Assembly (NCBI GenBank): GCA_028700975.1
Contig: JAQVRQ010000007.1
Span: 1 to 50,399 of the forward strand
Direction: 5' to 3'
Length of the DNA: 50,399 nucleotides
DNA from: Bacteroidales bacterium
GTDB taxonomy: Bacteria; Bacteroidota; Bacteroidia; Bacteroidales; UBA932
The notes under the pieces were generated by a model that was given only the letters and a program-made list of their open reading frames with translations, was not told the origin of the DNA and did not search any database. Shown piece after piece: positions 9,749 to 19,537 of this stretch; the stretch's first letter is position 1; each line of letters opens with the position of its first letter. The position numbers were made by a program, and so were the translations under genes.

Positions 9749-11152
9749 ATGAAGAAAAAAGTTAGAGAGATTTTAGAGGGAGTTGTAATAGAATCAGTTG
9801 CAGCAGAGGGACGTTCAATAGCAAAAGTTAACGGTAAAGTTTTATTTGTTCCTTTTGCAATACCAGGTGATATTGCTGATATTGAAATCCACAGAAAGAA
9901 AAGTGGATGGATGGAGGGTGTTATTAAAAAGATTATTACTCCATCACCAGACAGAATTGAACCTTTCTGTAGTCACTACGGAGTTTGTGGCGGGTGTAAA
10001 TGGCAACCCCTTCCCTACCCCCTTCAGTTGAAGTACAAGCAACAACAGGTGGAGGATCAATTAAAACGAATTGGCGGATTGTCTTTGCCAGATGTTTTGC
10101 CAATAATGGGATCTGAAAACACTATTGAATATCGAAATAAACTTGAATTTACCTTTTCAAACAAAAGATGGGTAAACTCACTTTCTGAAGCTGAAAATCT
10201 ATCAGAAATTGAGCGGTATGGAGTTGGTTTTCATATTGCAGGAATGTTTGATAAGGTCTTGGACATTACAAAGTGCTATCTTCAGAAAGAGCCGTCTAAT
10301 GATCTTAGAAATTACATTAAAGATTTCGCTATTGATAATAACTATTCATTTTTTGACCTTAGAGAGCAGAAAGGGCTTCTGAGAACTCTGATAATTAGAA
10401 CCTCTTCAATTGGAGAAGTGATGGTGATTCAAGTTTTTTCACATTATGATAAAGATAAGATTAATAGGTTGATGTCGTCTATTATCTCAACATTTCCTCA
10501 AATTACATCACTCAATTACGTAATCAATGAAAAACGTAATGATACAATAAGTGATCTAGAAGTTGTTAACTATCACGGACGCGATTGTATATTTGAGGAG
10601 ATGGAGGGTCTGCGATTCAGGATTGGGCCGAAATCATTTTATCAAACCAATAGTCAACAAGCTTATAGATTGTACTCTGTTGTTAGAGAGTTTGCTTCTC
10701 TAACTGGAAACGAGATTTTATATGACCTCTACACTGGAACAGGTACTATAGCGCTTTTTCTAGCCTCGCAAGTGTCTAAGGTAGTGGGTGTTGAATATGT
10801 GCCTGAAGCAATTGAAGATGCAAAGATTAATGCGTCATTAAACAATATTTCGAACTCAGTTTTTTATGCAGGAGATATGAAAGATGTTATATCTGATAGC
10901 TTTATTGAAATTAACGGTAAGCCGGATGTAATTGTATTGGATCCTCCAAGAGCTGGGGTACATCCAGATGTAATTAATGTGATAGTTAAGGTAAGGCCCT
11001 CTAAAATCATATACGTCAGTTGCAACCCTGCTACCCAAGCAAGAGATATTTCGTTTATGAAAGATAGTTATACTGTCAAAAAAGTACAGCCGGTTGATAT
11101 GTTCCCTCATACACATCATTTAGAAAATGTAGTTTTACTTGAGCTAATATAG
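9749..11152 (+). CDS. rlmD: 23S rRNA (uracil(1939)-C(5))-methyltransferase-type TRAM/SAM protein
   Basis: TRAM domain, CSHYGVCGGCKWQPL Fe-S cluster cysteines, LYTGTGTIALFLA, LDPPRAGVHPDV, YVSCNPATQARD. Confidence 0.92.
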   Translation: MKKKVREILEGVVIESVAAEGRSIAKVNGKVLFVPFAIPGDIADIEIHRKKSGWMEGVIKKIITPSPDRIEPFCSHYGVCGGCKWQPLPYPLQLKYKQQQVEDQLKRIGGLSLPDVLPIMGSENTIEYRNKLEFTFSNKRWVNSLSEAENLSEIERYGVGFHIAGMFDKVLDITKCYLQKEPSNDLRNYIKDFAIDNNYSFFDLREQKGLLRTLIIRTSSIGEVMVIQVFSHYDKDKINRLMSSIISTFPQITSLNYVINEKRNDTISDLEVVNYHGRDCIFEEMEGLRFRIGPKSFYQTNSQQAYRLYSVVREFASLTGNEILYDLYTGTGTIALFLASQVSKVVGVEYVPEAIEDAKINASLNNISNSVFYAGDMKDVISDSFIEINGKPDVIVLDPPRAGVHPDVINVIVKVRPSKIIYVSCNPATQARDISFMKDSYTVKKVQPVDMFPHTHHLENVVLLELI

Positions 11153-11406
11153 ATGAACTGAAAGGTTTGGATATTTATGTATCTCTTCCTCATAATTTAT
11201 AAGATTGCAAATGTCCGTTATAAATTTTAATAGTATTTAAGCTTAAGTGATAGATTGATAAATTAATAGATATACCATATAAAGCTTTACTTAATAATAA
11301 TCTAAAGCTAGTGAATCCTGATTAGTTGATTTTGTAAAGAATAACAATTTGAGTAGTTTTAGAAAAAATAAGAGATAAACAAGATTCTTAAATAAATGAA
11401 TGTTTA

Positions 11407-12840
11407 ATGAAAATAAGTAATTCTAAAAGAAATGATACTATATGTGCAATTGCTACGCCGGGTGGTAGTTCTGCTATATCGGTAATACGAGTTAGCGGTG
11501 AGAATTCAGTAGATATTGTAAATAAAATATTCAACCCATTTAAAGGCCCCTCCTTTAAGAATGGCAGTCAAAGAAAAATGAGATTTGGAGCAATTTATAA
11601 TGAAAATAATCTAGTTGATGAGGTTCTTGCCGTATCTTTTTTTGCTCCAGCATCATACACAGGTGAAAATTCTGTAGAGATTTATTGTCATGGATCCCAA
11701 TTTATAAGAAAAGAGATTATGATGCTCCTTTTTGTAAATGGTGCACGACAGGCAGATCCTGGAGAGTTTTCCTTGAGAGCCTATCTTAATGGTAAAATGG
11801 ATTTGTCACAAGCAGAGGCCGTTGCAGATCTTATTTCATCTGAAACTTTAGCTTCACATAGAGTTGCTATTAACCAAATGAAAGGTGGCTTTTCAAAAGA
11901 GCTTTCTCAGATGAGAGCTTCTTTACTTAATTTGGTGTCATTAATGGAATTAGAGCTAGATTTTAGTGAAGAAGATGTTCAGTTTGCAGATAGGGCACAT
12001 TTGAAAACATTACTAAGTGAAGTTAAAACTCATCTTGAAAATCTTATTGATTCATTTGCTTTAGGTAATGTTATAAAAAATGGTGTGCCAGTGGCAATTG
12101 TAGGCGCAACAAATACTGGCAAAAGTACTTTGCTTAATTCAATTCTTGGAGAAGATAGGGCCATTGTATCAGATATTCACGGTACAACCCGAGATTTTAT
12201 TGAAGATATTGTAAATATTAACGGAACAGCATTTAGGTTTATAGATACTGCTGGGATTCGAAATACAGACGAGAAGATTGAAGTTCTTGGTATTGAAAGA
12301 ACTTTTGAGAAGATCAAAAAGGCTACAGTTATTGTATTAATGCTAGATGCGGAAAGACCTGAAGGTTTTTCAGATAGTATTGAGAGAATAGCCAAGTCAA
12401 TTTCCCCTACCTCCCAATCTTTAATCATCGTAATTAATAAAGCTGACTTATATAATTATGGAGACTCTTTAACTGACCTAACCAAGCTAGTAGAAAGTTA
12501 TACTTTAAATAAAGATTTAAAACCTGTTGCTATTTTGCCACTTTCAGCCAAAAGCCAGGTAGGGATATCAGATCTTAAGCTACATATTGCAGCATCCGGT
12601 GAAATTTCCAATATACCTACTGATACAATACTTGTCACAAATGTAAGACATCACCAAGCATTAATTCTAGCACTTGACGCTATAGTAAGAGTTGAAGATG
12701 GTTTGTTAAATAACTCTCCTACCGACTTATTAACTCAAGATATAAGAGAAGCCATCATACATCTTGGAGAAATAGTTGGAGAGATTAATACAGAAGAGAT
12801 TCTTGGGAATATTTTCAGTAAATTTTGTATCGGGAAATAA
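11407..12840 (+). CDS. mnmE: tRNA uridine-5-carboxymethylaminomethyl modification GTPase
   Basis: DTICAIATPGGSSAISVIRVSG N-terminus, G1 GATNTGKSTLLN, DTAGIRNT, C-terminal IFSKFCIGK. Confidence 0.97.
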   Translation: MKISNSKRNDTICAIATPGGSSAISVIRVSGENSVDIVNKIFNPFKGPSFKNGSQRKMRFGAIYNENNLVDEVLAVSFFAPASYTGENSVEIYCHGSQFIRKEIMMLLFVNGARQADPGEFSLRAYLNGKMDLSQAEAVADLISSETLASHRVAINQMKGGFSKELSQMRASLLNLVSLMELELDFSEEDVQFADRAHLKTLLSEVKTHLENLIDSFALGNVIKNGVPVAIVGATNTGKSTLLNSILGEDRAIVSDIHGTTRDFIEDIVNINGTAFRFIDTAGIRNTDEKIEVLGIERTFEKIKKATVIVLMLDAERPEGFSDSIERIAKSISPTSQSLIIVINKADLYNYGDSLTDLTKLVESYTLNKDLKPVAILPLSAKSQVGISDLKLHIAASGEISNIPTDTILVTNVRHHQALILALDAIVRVEDGLLNNSPTDLLTQDIREAIIHLGEIVGEINTEEILGNIFSKFCIGK

Positions 12841-12877
12841 AAGTTAAATTTGAGATGTTATAATATAAGGATCTAAT

Positions 12878-14293
12878 ATGGAAATATTTTTGTTTTTGTT
12901 GATGGGCCTCCTTTTAGGTAGCGCGATAGGTTGGTTTGCGGGAAGGGGGTCTGCTCTAAAGCACTCTTCAATCAAGAATGATGAATTACTTGAAAGGTGT
13001 AATAACCTTGAAAAGGAACTTGCATCAGCGAAGATGGAGAGCGTCGTTAGGCTTGACACTGCCGAAAAAATGTTGGCGGAAAAGAACCTTGATTTATTAA
13101 ATCTAAGGGAAGAACTTAAGTTTCTAACAGATAAACTGAATACTGTCAATGAAAAGGCTGCAATGTCTTTTGCTGATAACGTTGCTCTAAACGAGAAGCT
13201 CAAAACGCAAAAAGCTGATATGGAGGAGTTAGCTAAGAGGTTTAATCTTGAGTTTGAAAATATTGCAAACAAAATACTAGAATCAAAAAGTGTAAAGTTC
13301 ACTGAATTAAATAAGAGTAATTTGAAAGATATTTTGGAGCCTTTAGGGAAAAATATTGACGAGTTCAAAACAAAAGTTTCCGAAGTTTACGATAAGGAGT
13401 CTAAAGAGAGATTTTCACTTGGAGAAAAGGTAAAGGAGCTAGCCCAGTTAAATCAAACAATAAGTGAAGAGGCAAGAAATCTAACAAAAGCTCTAAAAGG
13501 TGAATCAAAAACACAAGGACGATGGGGAGAGATGATACTTGAAAAGATACTTGAAATGTCTGGTTTGAGAAAGGGAGAGGAGTATACAATGGAGGAGCAA
13601 CTAACAGATAATAATGGGAATGCATTAAGATCTGACAATATGGAGAAAAAAATGAGGCCTGATGCTATTGTTAAGTACCCGGACAACAGGAATGTCATTA
13701 TTGACTCTAAAGTCTCTTTAAATGCATATTTAAGGTATGTGGAGGCAAATGATCCCAATGATCAAAAAAGAGAACTTGATGCCCATATTTTGGCTATTAA
13801 AAACCATATAATGGCACTAAGTAGCAAAGGATATGATGATTATCATAAATCGCTTGATTTTGTAATGATGTTTATACCTAGTGAGCCAGCTTATATCGCT
13901 GCCCTTCAGGGAGATTCTGAGTTATGGAGCTTCGCTTATGAGAAAAGAATACTTATAATGAGCCCAACTAACTTAATAACTTCCCTTAAACTTATAGTTG
14001 ATTTATGGAAAAGAGAGTATCAGAATAGAAATGCTCTTGCAATAGCAGATAGAGGTGCCAAATTATACGATAAATTTGTTGGTTTTATTGAAAATCTTAA
14101 AGATGTAGGGAGTTCAATTGATAAAGCAAGGGATAAATATGAAGAGGCTTATAAACAATTGACCTCTGGAAAAGACAATCTTGTTTTGCAAACTGAGAAA
14201 TTAAAAAAACTAGGTTTAAAAACGAAGAAAGAGCTAAAACTAGAGATTATTGAAGATATTCCGGATGAGTCAGAAGATAATCAGAATGGATAA
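12878..14293 (+). CDS. rmuC: DNA recombination protein RmuC
   Basis: N-terminal TM segment, coiled coil, KTQGRWGEMILEKILEMSGL, RPDAIVKYPDNRNVIIDSKVSLNAY. Confidence 0.93.
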   Translation: MEIFLFLLMGLLLGSAIGWFAGRGSALKHSSIKNDELLERCNNLEKELASAKMESVVRLDTAEKMLAEKNLDLLNLREELKFLTDKLNTVNEKAAMSFADNVALNEKLKTQKADMEELAKRFNLEFENIANKILESKSVKFTELNKSNLKDILEPLGKNIDEFKTKVSEVYDKESKERFSLGEKVKELAQLNQTISEEARNLTKALKGESKTQGRWGEMILEKILEMSGLRKGEEYTMEEQLTDNNGNALRSDNMEKKMRPDAIVKYPDNRNVIIDSKVSLNAYLRYVEANDPNDQKRELDAHILAIKNHIMALSSKGYDDYHKSLDFVMMFIPSEPAYIAALQGDSELWSFAYEKRILIMSPTNLITSLKLIVDLWKREYQNRNALAIADRGAKLYDKFVGFIENLKDVGSSIDKARDKYEEAYKQLTSGKDNLVLQTEKLKKLGLKTKKELKLEIIEDIPDESEDNQNG

Positions 14294-16554
14294 CCTACAC
14301 CAAATTGCAGACTGTAAGTGTCATTCTGGAACCAGTTGAAAGGTTTTATCCAACTTCTTTTAACCGGATCATAGGCAACCATACCTAAATCAAGACGAAG
14401 TATTACAAAATCAAGATTAAGTCTAGCTCCAAATCCCCAGTTGAAGGCTATACTTTTATAGAAATCATTAAATCTAAATCTGCCCTCTTCTCTACCCTGT
14501 TCTGATTTTATCGTCCATATGTTTCCTAAATCTGCAAATAGAGCTCCCTCTAGCTTCCAAAACATCAAGAATCTGAATTCGGCATTGAGTTCAAGCTTTA
14601 AATCTCCTGTTTGGTTTGGTATTGAAAAGGTTGTGTCTACAGGTGCGGATCCGGGTCCTACGGATCTTGCCTGCCAGCCTCTTAAGCTGTTGGCTCCTCC
14701 TGCATAAAAGAGTTTTTCAAATGGAAGGGATTTTGAATTCCCGTATGACACTCCTACTCCTCCATTAAACCGTGCTGCAAATGCATTCTTTTCATCTATT
14801 CTCCAGGTTCTAGAAAGTGTTAAATCTGTTCTAAAGTACTGAGAGTAAGGAGTATTCCAGATGGTTTTTGCACCAGTAGAGTCTATTGGCATTTTTGAGT
14901 TAAATAGACTTAACAGGTTCCCTGAAATATCATTGATCCACCTAATATAAAAGTATGAGTTTTTTGGATATGGTGATGAATCAGTTGTATAATATAAAGT
15001 TGCTCCGGCTCCCATATCAAAGTGATTCATATAAGAGTTCCTCAAAAATGGATCGGTTAGACTCTCATAGAATGTTTCAGACATATTGTTAAGCTTGACG
15101 ATGCTTAGCTGGATAGGATTAATGCGATAATACATTCTCCCATTATTCCAGTTATAACCATAGTTTAAAGATATTAGATTCCTTGTAAATTCAGGTCTGT
15201 TTTGATAATTGTAACTTAAATTAATATCTGTTCTAGGAACTGAGTATTTGAAAATTCTATCTGGGAGAAGTAAAAAATTTGGAGTTGAAATTCCTGCAGA
15301 AACACCTAATTCAGTAGATTTAACAGGGTCGTTTATCTTAAACTGAAAGTTTCCCATAAAGCCAAGATTCAACCACTCTCCCCCTTTAAAAATATTTTTA
15401 TGATAATATGAAATTGCAGGAGATATTCCTAGTAGACCATTTGAGTTACTTGACGCCTCAATATTAATCTTGTATCCTTGCATTTTTGATGGAGTGAGCC
15501 TAATTGTGGCATCAACTGTTGCTGAATCAATTCTATCACCCTTATTTACTGAAAGTTCGTCAAATTGAAGGTTCACGCCGGAAAATAGTCTGAGTGCCAG
15601 TAGTCTATCATATGTAGTGTTAACCCTCTTTTCTGAATAAAGGTCTCCAGGTCTGATCTGGTTCATTTTATATAAGACAGATGGATTTATAATTGTTCCA
15701 CCTTGATTAATAATTTCCACGCCATTAATAAGGGTAGTGTCACTTTCCTCACTTAAATAAGAGTTTGGATCTGTTGGGTCATAGGAAGAATAAATTTTTA
15801 CTCTATTAATTGAATACTTACTATGCTTTTTTGAATCCTCAGGTTTCTCATTTCTGGTGTAGTTTAAAATTCTAATAAGAAGAGTTGCAGAATCTTTGTG
15901 AATTAGAGTATCTGCTACAAAGAAGAAATAATTCTTGGAAAAATTATAATATCCAATATCTCTAAGTTTAGTAGTAATTCTTTCACTCTCTTCTTCGAGT
16001 TTTTTTTCCGATAGATAATCCCCTTTATGAATAATTGAAGAGGAACTATCTGATGATACAAATGAGTTGATAAACTCATCGGGGATATCATATTTAATAT
16101 CTGAAATTGGATATCTTTTTCCAGGATGCACAGTATATATCACAGAAGCTATTTTATTTTTAAGAGTAATGCTGTCTTTTACTTTACTATCGTAATATCC
16201 CAATGATTCAAGATAACTTTCAATATTATCGTTGCTTTTTTTTACTAGAGCACTATCAAATATTACCGGAGCTTGCCCCAGTCTTGTAACAAATCTATCC
16301 CATCCGCTACCAGTTCCGTCACTCCAGTTGTATATGTTCAAAAATGGATTCCATCCTAAGACGATGTCATTATTAGGTTTCTGTCGAATGTAAGACATAA
16401 GTTCAGACTCTTTAACTTTTGAACTTACGGGAATTATTACAGAATTTTTTTTAAGTCGATACTCTCCTTCTGGTACAACTTTTACGGTGCTACAAGAAGT
16501 CAAATGACTTATTGTCAGAACTAAAGTTATTATAGCTACAAGAGTTTTATTCAT
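14281..16554 (-). CDS. BamA/TamA-family outer membrane protein, TamL-like lipoprotein
   Basis: Lipobox-like SHLTSC, POTRA-like N-terminal region, C-terminal barrel with GGANSLRGWQARSVGPGS and terminal Phe (FGVGYPF). Confidence 0.9.
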   Translation of the reverse strand: MNKTLVAIITLVLTISHLTSCSTVKVVPEGEYRLKKNSVIIPVSSKVKESELMSYIRQKPNNDIVLGWNPFLNIYNWSDGTGSGWDRFVTRLGQAPVIFDSALVKKSNDNIESYLESLGYYDSKVKDSITLKNKIASVIYTVHPGKRYPISDIKYDIPDEFINSFVSSDSSSSIIHKGDYLSEKKLEEESERITTKLRDIGYYNFSKNYFFFVADTLIHKDSATLLIRILNYTRNEKPEDSKKHSKYSINRVKIYSSYDPTDPNSYLSEESDTTLINGVEIINQGGTIINPSVLYKMNQIRPGDLYSEKRVNTTYDRLLALRLFSGVNLQFDELSVNKGDRIDSATVDATIRLTPSKMQGYKINIEASSNSNGLLGISPAISYYHKNIFKGGEWLNLGFMGNFQFKINDPVKSTELGVSAGISTPNFLLLPDRIFKYSVPRTDINLSYNYQNRPEFTRNLISLNYGYNWNNGRMYYRINPIQLSIVKLNNMSETFYESLTDPFLRNSYMNHFDMGAGATLYYTTDSSPYPKNSYFYIRWINDISGNLLSLFNSKMPIDSTGAKTIWNTPYSQYFRTDLTLSRTWRIDEKNAFAARFNGGVGVSYGNSKSLPFEKLFYAGGANSLRGWQARSVGPGSAPVDTTFSIPNQTGDLKLELNAEFRFLMFWKLEGALFADLGNIWTIKSEQGREEGRFRFNDFYKSIAFNWGFGARLNLDFVILRLDLGMVAYDPVKRSWIKPFNWFQNDTYSLQFGVGYPF

Positions 16555-16703
16555 CCTATGTTATCTATTTTATGCAAAAATAACTTAAATAATAAGTTTT
16601 CTACTGAGAAAAATATAAAAAAGGAATATATTTGCAGTTAAACACAATCCAAGTTAGTTACATTAGGTAAAAATATTCAATTCAACTAAGTTACATTCAC
16701 ATA

Positions 16704-18095
16704 ATGAAGAATAAATACATTGATTTAATAGAACAATCTTTTGAGTTTCCTCAAGATGAGTTTAGAGTGGAAGATGGTGAACTCTATTTTCATAATATCC
16801 CGGTTATGGACCTTATTGAGCAATATGGAACACCTCTTAAGATTACATATTTGCCTAAAATATCATCACAGATTCAAAGGGCTAAAAGGATGTTCAATGT
16901 TGCAATGGCAAAAGTGGACTACAAAGGTGAGTATCATTATTGTTATTGTACAAAAAGTTCTCATTTCTCTTTTGTTATGGAAGAGGCATTAAAAAATGAC
17001 ATTCATATTGAGACATCATCTGCATTTGACCTAAACCTTATTGAGTCACTTCACGAACAGAATGTAGTAAGTAAAGATCATTACATTATCTGTAATGGCT
17101 ATAAGAAAGATATATATATTGAAAACATTGCTGGATTCATTCAAAACGGATGGAAAAATACTATTCCTGTCTTGGATAATATGAATGAATTAGACCAACT
17201 TGATGCTGCAATTGAACAAAATTTGAAAATCGGAATAAGAATTGCTGCGGAAGAGGAACCAAAATTTGAATTTTATACATCCCGCCTTGGTATACGATAT
17301 AGTGATATCATTCCCTTCTTTGAGAGTAAGATAAAGAAGAATAAAAAATTCTCTCTTAAAATGCTCCATTTTTTCATTAACACAGGTATTAGGGATAATG
17401 CATATTATTGGAACGAATTAAGTAAATGTGTATCAGTTTATTGTGATTTAAAAGCAATCTGTCCAGAACTTGATTCCTTAAATATAGGCGGAGGGTTTCC
17501 CATTAAAAACTCTCTCGCCCAAGATTATGACTATGAGTATATGGCAGAGGAGATTATTGCTCAAGTAAAGAGTATATGTCAACAACGAAACACTCCGGAA
17601 CCTCATATTTTTACTGAGTTTGGTAGTTTTACAGTTGGGGAAAGTGGTGCAACTATATACCAGGTAATGGGACAAAAGCAGCAGAACGATAGAGAAAGAT
17701 GGTATATGGTTGATAGCTCATTTATGACAACGCTTCCGGATACGTGGGGTTTAAAACAACGGTTTATTCTTCTTCCTGTTAATAAATGGAACGACGAATA
17801 TCAAAGAGTTTTTCTAGGAGGCCTTACTTGTGATAGTCAGGATTACTACAACGCAGAGGCTCACGCTAATGCAATATTTCTTCCTGTTACTAACGTAGGG
17901 GAACCTTTATATATCGGTTTCTTTCATACTGGAGCCTATCAAGAGTCTATCGCTGGATTTGGAGGTATTCAGCATTGTCTGCAGCCTGCTCCAAAGCATA
18001 TTATTATTGATCTTGATGAGAACGGAGAGTATTTTACAAAACTTTTCAGTAAAGAACAGACATATAAATCAATGCTTAAAATATTAGGTTACTAA
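16704..18095 (+). CDS. PLP-dependent arginine/diaminopimelate-family decarboxylase (fold type III)
   Basis: YHYCYCTKSSHFSFVMEEALKNDIHIETSSAFDL, LNIGGGFPIK, FTEFGSFTVGESG; resembles Bacteroidota proteins annotated as arginine decarboxylase. Confidence 0.8.
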   Translation: MKNKYIDLIEQSFEFPQDEFRVEDGELYFHNIPVMDLIEQYGTPLKITYLPKISSQIQRAKRMFNVAMAKVDYKGEYHYCYCTKSSHFSFVMEEALKNDIHIETSSAFDLNLIESLHEQNVVSKDHYIICNGYKKDIYIENIAGFIQNGWKNTIPVLDNMNELDQLDAAIEQNLKIGIRIAAEEEPKFEFYTSRLGIRYSDIIPFFESKIKKNKKFSLKMLHFFINTGIRDNAYYWNELSKCVSVYCDLKAICPELDSLNIGGGFPIKNSLAQDYDYEYMAEEIIAQVKSICQQRNTPEPHIFTEFGSFTVGESGATIYQVMGQKQQNDRERWYMVDSSFMTTLPDTWGLKQRFILLPVNKWNDEYQRVFLGGLTCDSQDYYNAEAHANAIFLPVTNVGEPLYIGFFHTGAYQESIAGFGGIQHCLQPAPKHIIIDLDENGEYFTKLFSKEQTYKSMLKILGY

Positions 18096-18811
18096 TGATA
18101 TCAAAGCAAGAGCTAAAGTTTGTCAAATCACTTGCTCAAAAGAAATTTAGAGATGAAAACTCTATGTTTGTTATAGAGGGAGAAAAGCTTTTGCAAGAGG
18201 CCGAAAGGAGTAATGTAACAATATTAAAAATATATAGAAGAGAGGAAATTGGTGATGAGAATATGTCAAAAATTTCACAACTAGCTTCACCCTCTCCGGT
18301 ACTAGCTGTTCTAAAAATGCCTGAAGTTATTGAAAATCCAAAACCTAATCCTGAAAAAATCCAACTTTCACTTGATATGGTTAAAGATCCAGGTAATTTA
18401 GGCACAATAATAAGAATCGCAGACTGGTATGGAATAGATGATATTTTTCTCTCTAACGGATGTGTAGAGGTTTATAATCCCAAATGCGTTCAATCAACAA
18501 TGGGCGCATTGTTCCGCGTAAGAGTTCACTATGTAGATCTTCCTGCATTTATTAATACTTACAAGGATTTACTTCCTGTGTACGGTACTTTTTTAAATGC
18601 TACATCAATCTATAAAACAAACCTTGAAAATAAAGGATTAATTGTATTAGGCAGTGAATCCGATGGTATTTCAAAAGAGGTTGCATCTTTAATTGACAAA
18701 AAAATTATGATACCCCCATTTCCTATCAATTCTAAGAGAAGCGAATCTCTAAATGTTGCGATTGCAACAGCTGTAATTTGTGCTGAATTTAGACGCCCTT
18801 TTGGCGCATAG
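18095..18811 (+). CDS. TrmH/SpoU-family RNA 2'-O-methyltransferase
   Basis: MVKDPGNLGTIIRIADWYGIDDIFLS, VLGSESDGIS, IPPFPINSKRSESLNVAIATAVICAEFRR (SpoU motifs 1-3). Confidence 0.9.
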   Translation: MISKQELKFVKSLAQKKFRDENSMFVIEGEKLLQEAERSNVTILKIYRREEIGDENMSKISQLASPSPVLAVLKMPEVIENPKPNPEKIQLSLDMVKDPGNLGTIIRIADWYGIDDIFLSNGCVEVYNPKCVQSTMGALFRVRVHYVDLPAFINTYKDLLPVYGTFLNATSIYKTNLENKGLIVLGSESDGISKEVASLIDKKIMIPPFPINSKRSESLNVAIATAVICAEFRRPFGA

Positions 18812-19529
18812 CTTCAAACATAATTATAGATGCCGCAACTGATACATTTAAGGATCCTATTTTTCCAGCTTGTGGAATCTGTGCTTTATATTCAGATATC
18901 GCAAGTATTGAATCAGAAACACCTTTATCTTCAGATCCCATAATAACCGCAGTGGGTTTTTTAAAATCAATATCGTAAATACTTATATCACCTTTTTCTG
19001 TTGCTGAAACAATTTGAAAGCCATTCTCTATTAAGTAATACACGGCAGACCTAAGATTTGGGACTTTTGCCGCAGGTACTCTTAGTAAAGCTCCAGCTGA
19101 GGCTTTGATAGCCTCTCCATTAACTGCAGCCCCACCTTTTGCTGGTAGAATAATCCCCTTTGCTCCGGCGCACTCGGCACTTCTGGCAGTTGCCCCAAAG
19201 TTTCTGACATCACTTACCCCATCCAAAAGGACAATAATTGGATTAGAATCTGACGATAGAGCATCTTCAACAATCTTTTCTATAGATGAATACTCAACTT
19301 GAGAAATTAGAGCTATTACTCCCTGATGCCTTCCTCTTGTTATTCTGTTTAATCTCTCTTCCGGAACAAACTGCACATTAACCCCTGCATCTTGAAGCAT
19401 TTTTAAAAGTCTGTGAAATTGCATCCCGTCAAGACCCTGTCTGAACATTACCTTTTCAATTCTCTTTCCTGCTTCAAGCGCCTCCATTACAGGGTGCATA
19501 CCAAAGAGATACTCATTCTTATTTTCCAT
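18789..19529 (-). CDS. rlmB: 23S rRNA (guanosine(2251)-2'-O)-methyltransferase-type SpoU protein
   Basis: LFGMHPVMEALEAGKRIEKVMFRQG, LLDGVSDVRNFGATARSAECAGAKGIILP, MGSEDKGVS, IPQAGKIGSLNVSVAASIIMFEAMRQ. Confidence 0.92.
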   Translation of the reverse strand: MENKNEYLFGMHPVMEALEAGKRIEKVMFRQGLDGMQFHRLLKMLQDAGVNVQFVPEERLNRITRGRHQGVIALISQVEYSSIEKIVEDALSSDSNPIIVLLDGVSDVRNFGATARSAECAGAKGIILPAKGGAAVNGEAIKASAGALLRVPAAKVPNLRSAVYYLIENGFQIVSATEKGDISIYDIDFKKPTAVIMGSEDKGVSDSILAISEYKAQIPQAGKIGSLNVSVAASIIMFEAMRQKGV

Positions 19530-19537
19530 TTTTATTA

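Noticed and set aside
12844-13368. 174-aa minus-strand ORF
   Set aside because: Antisense to the rmuC coiled coil; Ser/Phe-rich composition typical of a complementary-strand artefact.
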